Of a stretch of 35,898 bases of DNA, positions 30,970 through 35,898 are shown one piece after another. Source of the DNA: Bacteroidota bacterium (GTDB lineage Bacteria > Bacteroidota > Ignavibacteria > Ignavibacteriales > Melioribacteraceae); assembly GCA_021820065.1 (NCBI GenBank), contig JAKAEE010000029.1, positions 1-35,898 on the forward strand, read 5' to 3'. The notes beneath the pieces were generated by a model. It searched no databases. It was not told the DNA's origin and worked only from the letters and a program-made list of their open reading frames with translations. The stretch's first letter is position 1; every line of letters starts with the position of its first letter. The translations under genes were made by a program, and so were the position numbers.

Positions 30970-31401
30970 TTAAAAATTTATTTTAATTTATTGTTGACAG
31001 GTTACTGTTATATTTTCAGTAGTGACCAAAACTTTTGAAGTAAAAAACTTTTTGCGTTTTGCACAAAACATACTTGCAAACTATTTAATTTTTCCGTTGT
31101 TATTTCAAACATCAAATGAGATTGAGATATTACCTTTTCAACTTCGTCTTTAGATGATAAAAGAAATATTATCTTGAGAAGTTTAATGGCACATCTTTAT
31201 CTCTTTTTAAACATTAAAAATATAATCTCCTTAGTCAATAATAAATTGAGAAATAATATCAATTTAAAAGAGATAATGAAACATAAAATCTTTATAAGCT
31301 TTTCTTTAATTCTTTGCTTGGCGTTGAAGTATAGTTGAATCTATGACTTTGGTATAAGTCAATTTTTTTATGTTTGTAATAGAATATTTGCTTACTTAAA
31401 A
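30970..31401. other. AT-rich intergenic region, 432 bp
   Basis: This lies upstream of the BtuF-like gene. TTGACA occurs at 30994-30999 but no -10 box is correctly spaced. I looked for a cobalamin riboswitch core, expected for some btuF genes, and did not find one. I see no other structure. Confidence 0.4.
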
Positions 31402-32298
31402 ATGAAAATAACATCTGCGTTTATATTAATATGCATCATCTTGCTTGCCGGATGCGGAAAATCACCTGAAAGCCGTTTAAAATCTTTTGAAATTAAAGAT
31501 GACCTTGGTGAGAAGATAATTTTAGATTACGTCCCAAAAAGAATTATTTCTCTAGCACCGAATCTTACTGAAATGATTTACGATTTAGGATTGGGAAATG
31601 AATTGGTTGGAGACACCAGGTACTGTGACTATCCTACTGCAGCACAAAACGTTGAGAAAGTCGGCGATATGTTAACATTCAACTTCGAAAAAATTGTGAC
31701 GCTAAAACCCGACATTGTATTTATCACGGTAGAAGGCAACACAAAAGAAACTTATGATAAATTCCGTGAGCTTGGAATAAAGATTTTCGTTTCGAATCCG
31801 CGAAACTTTACCGGAATCAAAAAAACGTATCTTGATTTAGGAAAAATTTTCGGCGTTGAAGAAAAAGCAAAAAGAAAAGTTGCTGGCTGGGATTCGCTGG
31901 TCACAAAATTATCGGTCGAATCAAAAAACTATCCTGAAGCATCGACGATGTTCTTGATCGATACTAAACCTGTTATGCTCGCCGGAAAAAATACTTTTAT
32001 AAACGAGTATCTGGAAATTTGCGGATTGAAAAACATTGCTGCAGATTCACCGTTGAACTACCCAATGTTCTCGCGTGAAGAAATTTTAAGACGCAACCCG
32101 GATTATATTATTTATCCAACCGGCAGCAATGAAGATTTTTCCAGCATTATAAAAATTTATCCCGAATGGAAAAATTTGAAGGCGGTAAAGAATCACCACG
32201 TTTTGTTTGTAGATCGGGATTTATTTACAAGACCGGGACCGAGGTTTGTTCAAGCGGCGGGAATTTTATTCAATCTTCTTCATCCGACGGCAAAATAA
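31402..32298 (+). CDS. btuF: BtuF-like periplasmic binding lipoprotein
   Basis: The product has 298 residues. A lipoprotein signal ends in the lipobox LLAGC near residue 18. Then comes a type III helical-backbone binding fold (PKRIISLAPNLTEMIYDLGL, KVGDMLTFNFEKIVTLKPDIV, GRDLF-type C-terminal VFVDRDLFTRPGPR). Members capture cobalamin, ferric siderophores or heme for an ABC importer. The sequence is closest in style to BtuF, but no BtuC or BtuD gene is adjacent, so the ligand is uncertain. The last 29 bp overlap a convergent gene. Confidence 0.82.
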   Translation: MKITSAFILICIILLAGCGKSPESRLKSFEIKDDLGEKIILDYVPKRIISLAPNLTEMIYDLGLGNELVGDTRYCDYPTAAQNVEKVGDMLTFNFEKIVTLKPDIVFITVEGNTKETYDKFRELGIKIFVSNPRNFTGIKKTYLDLGKIFGVEEKAKRKVAGWDSLVTKLSVESKNYPEASTMFLIDTKPVMLAGKNTFINEYLEICGLKNIAADSPLNYPMFSREEILRRNPDYIIYPTGSNEDFSSIIKIYPEWKNLKAVKNHHVLFVDRDLFTRPGPRFVQAAGILFNLLHPTAK

Positions 32299-32512
32299 TA
32301 TCGCTTTCTTCCGCAATAAAAAGCATCGCACATTTATCGCCTTTGAACTTGCCGATTTCTTTGCATCGTTTGTGGCGCTCTTTAACTTTTTTGATGTCGA
32401 TCTTATCACCGGTTAAACCGAACAACTCCAATTCTTCTCCGCACTCGGCACAAAAAATTACGTTCTGCTTCAAAGACTTATCCTTTCTATGAGTAAATTT
32501 CTGTCTCTTCAT
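32270..32512 (-). CDS. Small protein with CxxC pair, unknown function
   Basis: From ATG 32512 (MKRQKFTHRKDK) this encodes 80 residues; a longer upstream frame would overlap the previous gene strongly, and AAGGAAG precedes 32512. A zinc-knuckle-like FCAECGEELELFG is followed by RHKRCKEIGKFKGDKCAM, giving four Cys plus His that could bind one zinc. The acidic tail ends in EESDIILPSDEED. Function is unknown. It follows 32487-32828 with a 26-bp overlap, forming a two-gene unit. Confidence 0.6.
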   Translation of the reverse strand: MKRQKFTHRKDKSLKQNVIFCAECGEELELFGLTGDKIDIKKVKERHKRCKEIGKFKGDKCAMLFIAEESDIILPSDEED

Positions 32513-32828
32513 GGTTCGCTTCCTTTGGCGTCCAATCCAGACCTTCGCACGGGAGACTCTGCTTCGAAGGATGTTTATCATGTAACAAACAAATTACTGC
32601 CGACGGTTCAAAATACTGGCAAGATGAACAAAGTGTCTTCTCTATTATTTCTTCATTTTCCTGAAGCCATAATCTATACTGAATTGTAGCCGGATGAATA
32701 ATGACTCCGTAAACCGATAAAATTCCCAGCCACCACCAATATTTATATTCCATCACACCGTAAAGTAGCCATAAAGACGGAATAAGAAGCGCCGTTCTAA
32801 TTATTCCCCAAAATATTATTGCACCCAT
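32487..32828 (-). CDS. Small membrane protein with a Cys-rich cytoplasmic tail
   Basis: The product has 113 residues, with two hydrophobic segments (IIFWGIIRTALLIPSLWLLYG and WWWLGILSVYGVIIHPATI) followed by a soluble tail with cysteines in LCSSCQYF, AVICLLHDKH and LPCEGLDW, a possible metal site. AGAAGG precedes the ATG. No family is recognised. It is paired with the small CxxC protein downstream. Confidence 0.6.
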   Translation of the reverse strand: MGAIIFWGIIRTALLIPSLWLLYGVMEYKYWWWLGILSVYGVIIHPATIQYRLWLQENEEIIEKTLCSSCQYFEPSAVICLLHDKHPSKQSLPCEGLDWTPKEANHEETEIYS

Positions 32829-32983
32829 AAATTGCCTTCTAATCTATAGAAATCTAATTATAGTTTTGTGCAGTGTCAAACTATTATTGGTAATCACTGC
32901 TTCAAATTGATTTTAGTGCGAGCAAAACATAACTTTCGTTAGAGTTTTAATAATGACTTAATACAGAATTAACGGATAAACAT

Positions 32984-34102
32984 TTGAACGAACAACAGAA
33001 GCCGGAACCGCAGAACCCGCAGAATCAACCTCAGACTCAGCAGGGACAGGCACCTCAGCAGCAACCGAAAAAACATCATAGTAATAGAAGATATTATAAT
33101 AGAAAAAGTTTCCGCCCGAGACCTCAAGAACAATCGCAGCAGCAACAGTTGCCGATTCAGAAAGTCGCCTTTAAGAAAGTTTCTATCGTAGTTCCGTTTC
33201 TTGATGAAGAAGAATCGCTGAGACCGCTTTACAACGAAATCAAAAAAGCCATAAAAGGAATTTCTTCCGACTACGAGATTATTTTTGTTGACGACGGAAG
33301 CAAAGATAAATCGTTAAGTGTTGTGAAAGATTTAGCCCGGTTTGATAACAAAATCCGCTATTATAGTTTTCAAACAAACTACGGTAAGTCCGCAGCGCTT
33401 CAGGTTGCGTTCAAAAACGTAACGGGTGACGTCGTTATCACGATGGATGCGGATCTTCAAGACGACCCTTCCGAAATTCCTAATCTTCTAAAGAAACTTG
33501 AGGAAGGTTACGATCTTGTTTCCGGATGGAAGAAAAAACGGTACGACCCGTTTCTCAAAAAGATTTCGTCGCGTTTTTTTAATTATATCACGCGAGTTTT
33601 TTCACATGTTAAGATTCACGATTTCAACTGCGGACTTAAAGCTTACCGTAAACAAGTTGTACAAGGCATAAACGTTTATGGCGAACTCCACAGATATATT
33701 CCTGTTCTTGCTGCGTGGAAAGGATTTTCGGTTTCGGAAATTGTTGTAAAACATCATCCGCGCAGATACGGTAGAACAAAATTCGGCATCACTCGCTTTT
33801 TCAAAGGTTTTGTTGATCTCATCACGGTTATTTTCACAACGCGCTACATTAAACGTCCGATGCATCTATTCGGATTCTTTGGATTCATCGCCGCGCTTGC
33901 AGGAATAGTTATCAATCTATTTTTAACGTATGAATTGCTCTTCATCAAACCTCACGCGCCGATAGCAAACAGACCGGTTTTCTTTCTTGGTATTTTGCTG
34001 ATAATCGTCGGTGTGCAATTTTTTGCGATTGGTTTACTCGGCGAGATTATGGTTCACAATTTTCAGCGTGAAGACGAATACGTTTTAAAAGAGAAGAAAT
34101 AA
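32984..34102 (+). CDS. GT2 glycosyltransferase with Gln/Pro-rich N-terminal extension
   Basis: The product has 372 residues. The N-terminal 60 or so are low-complexity (Gln, Pro, Asn, then basic Arg/Lys). The catalytic GT-A domain follows (VSIVVPFLDEEESL, FVDDGSKDKS, MDADLQDDP with the metal-binding DxD-like site, FNCGLKAYRK). Two C-terminal membrane segments match the DPM1/GtrB type that makes polyprenyl-phosphate sugars. The start must be non-ATG: an in-frame stop lies 8 codons upstream and no Met occurs before the catalytic core. TTG at 32984 is the likely choice. The Gln-rich extension is unusual for this family. Confidence 0.88.
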   Translation: MNEQQKPEPQNPQNQPQTQQGQAPQQQPKKHHSNRRYYNRKSFRPRPQEQSQQQQLPIQKVAFKKVSIVVPFLDEEESLRPLYNEIKKAIKGISSDYEIIFVDDGSKDKSLSVVKDLARFDNKIRYYSFQTNYGKSAALQVAFKNVTGDVVITMDADLQDDPSEIPNLLKKLEEGYDLVSGWKKKRYDPFLKKISSRFFNYITRVFSHVKIHDFNCGLKAYRKQVVQGINVYGELHRYIPVLAAWKGFSVSEIVVKHHPRRYGRTKFGITRFFKGFVDLITVIFTTRYIKRPMHLFGFFGFIAALAGIVINLFLTYELLFIKPHAPIANRPVFFLGILLIIVGVQFFAIGLLGEIMVHNFQREDEYVLKEKK

Positions 34103-34126
34103 TTCCGTAACAAATCAAGAGTTGTT

Positions 34127-35898
34127 TTATCGTTTTCTTTTCCGGTCATGTCCGTATTTGTTTCTCTTTTCTTTTTGAAATCCGCTTTCTTTTTCTCTTC
34201 GCTCTGGGCGGAATTTCTTTTTACCGCGGGAATTATCATCACGAAAACTTCTTTCCCTTTTGAATCTGCCTTCCTTAAAACTTTTGCCGCGTTCAGGCTT
34301 GCCTTTTTCTTTACCTTTTGATTGTGATTCTTCCAAAGTGATTCTTCTCTCTTTGTATTCTTTATGTGCAAACGATTTGAGAATAATATCCTTGAATCTT
34401 GAATCGGCTTCGAAAAAAGAAAACGTGTTTAGAATTTTGATTTCGCCAATTTCAATATCCCGGATACCGGTGAAGTCGCTTATTAAGCCCATCAATTCTT
34501 TCGGCTTCAGTTCGTCAAGTCTGCCAAGGTTAATAAAGAAGCGCGTAAATCCGTCAACAGCGCCCTTACTTCTGCCGCCGTGTTTTGATTCATCGGGAAC
34601 ATTCAAATCCGGCGTGTTCTTGTAGTAATCGAGAAATCTGTTGAACTCCAGCGAAACAAATTTTTTGATCAGTTCATCGCGTTCAAGCCATTCAAGTTTT
34701 CTGTTGATCTCGGCAAGAAACGGCTCGATCTCGGATGAATCTACTTCCACCTTTTCCATCTTGTCGATCAAATGGAACAACTGTTTCTCGCAAACTTCTT
34801 TTCCAAGCGGGACATGCGCAAAAGTAAACTTTTTGTTCAGCCGCTTTTCAATTTCATAAATCTTATTTTTTTCTTTCAGGTTCGCAATCACAACTGAAGT
34901 GCCCGTTCTGCCTGCGCGTCCGGTTCTTCCGCTTCGGTGTGTATAGATTTCAAGTTCCTCTGGTAAGTTATAGTTGATAATGTGCGTCAAGCTTTCAACA
35001 TCGAGCCCGCGAGCCGCCACATCAGTTGCAACAAGAAGCTGCAGATGTTTGATTCTGAATTTATTCATTACAACATCACGCTGCACCTGACTTAGATCGC
35101 CATGAAGCGCATCAGCGTTGTAACCGTCTTTGATCAACTGATCGGAAACTTCCTGGGTTTCTTTTCTCGTTCGGCAAAAAACGATTCCGTATATCTCCGG
35201 ATGAAAATCAACGATGCGTTTCAACGCGAGATATCTATCGCGCGCATGAACCAAATAGCAAACGTGATTTATATTTTCTGCGCCGGCATTCTTTTTCCCA
35301 ACTGTAATCTCAACCGGATTGCTCATGTACTTGTTAGCCATCGACCGCACTTCGGAAGGCATGGTTGCCGAAAACAAAAGAGTATTTTTTTCAGCCGGAG
35401 TTTCATCAAGGATCGATTCAAGTTCATCACGGAATCCCATGTTGAGCATTTCATCGGCTTCATCTAAAACAACAGTTTGAACGTTGGAAAGATCAACAAT
35501 CCTCCGCCTTATCAAATCAACCAATCTGCCGGGCGTTGCGGAAATAATATGCGCGCCTTTTCTTACCGATTGAATTTGTCTTTCGATGCTTGCGCCGCCG
35601 AAGACAGGAACTATCTTGATTTCGGGAAGATACTTTGCAAATGTTGCAAGATCATCCGCAATCTGAATGCACAATTCTCTGGTTGGACTTAAAATCAAAA
35701 ATTGAATTTTTTTAACTGACGTATCGGTTTTCTGAATGAGTGGAATTCCGTATGCGGCTGTCTTGCCGGTTCCTGTTTGGGCAAGTGCAATCACGTCCTG
35801 TATATCTTCCTTTAACAAAAGCGGTATAACTTTTTCTTGCACGGGAGTGGCATGTTCAAATTCAATTTCTTTTATTGAATCAAGAATCTTTTCGTCCA
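34127..35898 (-). CDS. deaD: DEAD-box RNA helicase, DeaD/CshA type (5' end outside window)
   Basis: The frame runs open to the right edge, with ATPVQEKVIP (Q motif) before AQTGTGKT (motif I), PTREL (Ia), DEAD (II), SATMPS (III) and HRSGRTGRAG (VI). After the two RecA domains comes a linker and a DbpA/DeaD-type RNA-binding domain (RFFINLGRLDELKPKELMGL, IGEIKILNTFSFFEAD). A long Arg/Lys/Ser-rich disordered tail ends the protein. It unwinds short RNA duplexes, typically in ribosome assembly or cold adaptation. About 20 residues of the visible sequence precede the first Met-like codon, so the true start lies beyond the window. Confidence 0.94.
   Translation of the reverse strand, partial: DEKILDSIKEIEFEHATPVQEKVIPLLLKEDIQDVIALAQTGTGKTAAYGIPLIQKTDTSVKKIQFLILSPTRELCIQIADDLATFAKYLPEIKIVPVFGGASIERQIQSVRKGAHIISATPGRLVDLIRRRIVDLSNVQTVVLDEADEMLNMGFRDELESILDETPAEKNTLLFSATMPSEVRSMANKYMSNPVEITVGKKNAGAENINHVCYLVHARDRYLALKRIVDFHPEIYGIVFCRTRKETQEVSDQLIKDGYNADALHGDLSQVQRDVVMNKFRIKHLQLLVATDVAARGLDVESLTHIINYNLPEELEIYTHRSGRTGRAGRTGTSVVIANLKEKNKIYEIEKRLNKKFTFAHVPLGKEVCEKQLFHLIDKMEKVEVDSSEIEPFLAEINRKLEWLERDELIKKFVSLEFNRFLDYYKNTPDLNVPDESKHGGRSKGAVDGFTRFFINLGRLDELKPKELMGLISDFTGIRDIEIGEIKILNTFSFFEADSRFKDIILKSFAHKEYKERRITLEESQSKGKEKGKPERGKSFKEGRFKRERSFRDDNSRGKKKFRPERREKESGFQKEKRNKYGHDRKRKR

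Noticed and set aside
30970..31401. Cobalamin riboswitch in front of the BtuF-like gene
   Set aside because: I looked for the conserved B12-box sequence and its flanking stems and found neither.

Overview
The window looks like a chromosomal segment from an anaerobic or facultative member of the Ignavibacteria / Bacteroidota-Chlorobi lineage. This is an inference from AT-rich coding sequence, the DUF6266-like, M15 and AlbA_2-type accessory genes, the style of the interspersed repeats, and the mix of redox genes; no taxonomic marker such as rRNA is present.

Left part (about 1-13.3 kb) is accessory DNA. It holds the start of a dynamin-type GTPase (cut by the window edge), then a leftward cassette of excisionase-like HTH gene, tyrosine recombinase, prim-pol/PriCT/D5-type primase-helicase and a small Cys-rich protein. 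This is the replication and mobility kit of a P4-like satellite or integrative element. Upstream of the cassette lies a very regular array of eight octamer half-sites (4934-5039). Next come an AlbA_2/HATPase regulator with a decayed second winged-helix module and slippage-type repeats, a conserved gene of unknown function, a lysis-like set (holin, small membrane coiled-coil protein, M15 peptidase), a DUF6266-like gene with a strong terminator, and an ArdC-like ssDNA-binding protein. The region ends at the 3' end of a tRNA-Lys gene (13294-13366), a plausible integration target. Short palindromic repeats are inserted in frame in most of these genes, and I found none to the right of 13.3 kb.

Middle part (13.5-16.7 kb) has a cationic amino-acid-type APC permease and an exported octaheme cytochrome c of the hydroxylamine oxidoreductase-like family.

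The core of the window (16.8-30.7 kb, all leftward, mostly overlapping genes) is one large redox operon. In transcription order: QmoC-like membrane Fe-S/heme protein; HdrA N-terminal half fused to NuoE; [2Fe-2S] ferredoxin-like protein; NuoF-like NADH/FMN subunit; DRTGG; CBS-HATPase; DRTGG; PHP phosphoesterase; HATPase; a 1087-residue NuoG-HdrA-HdrA fusion; MvhD; a small unknown protein; MvhG; MvhA; hydrogenase maturation protease. It combines a group 3c [NiFe] hydrogenase (MvhADG), an NADH module of the type usually paired with [FeFe] hydrogenases, the signalling genes that usually travel with [FeFe] hydrogenases, and a quinone-linked membrane subunit. The first HdrA copy appears to be split: its FAD-binding N-terminal half sits on NuoE and its C-terminal half sits behind a NuoG-type N-terminus. 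The inferred role is flavin-based electron bifurcation or confurcation between H2, NAD(H), ferredoxin and the quinone pool.

Right part (30.8-35.9 kb) holds a BtuF-like lipoprotein, two small conserved proteins, a GT2 glycosyltransferase with an unusual Gln/Pro-rich N-terminus, and a DEAD-box RNA helicase cut by the right window edge.
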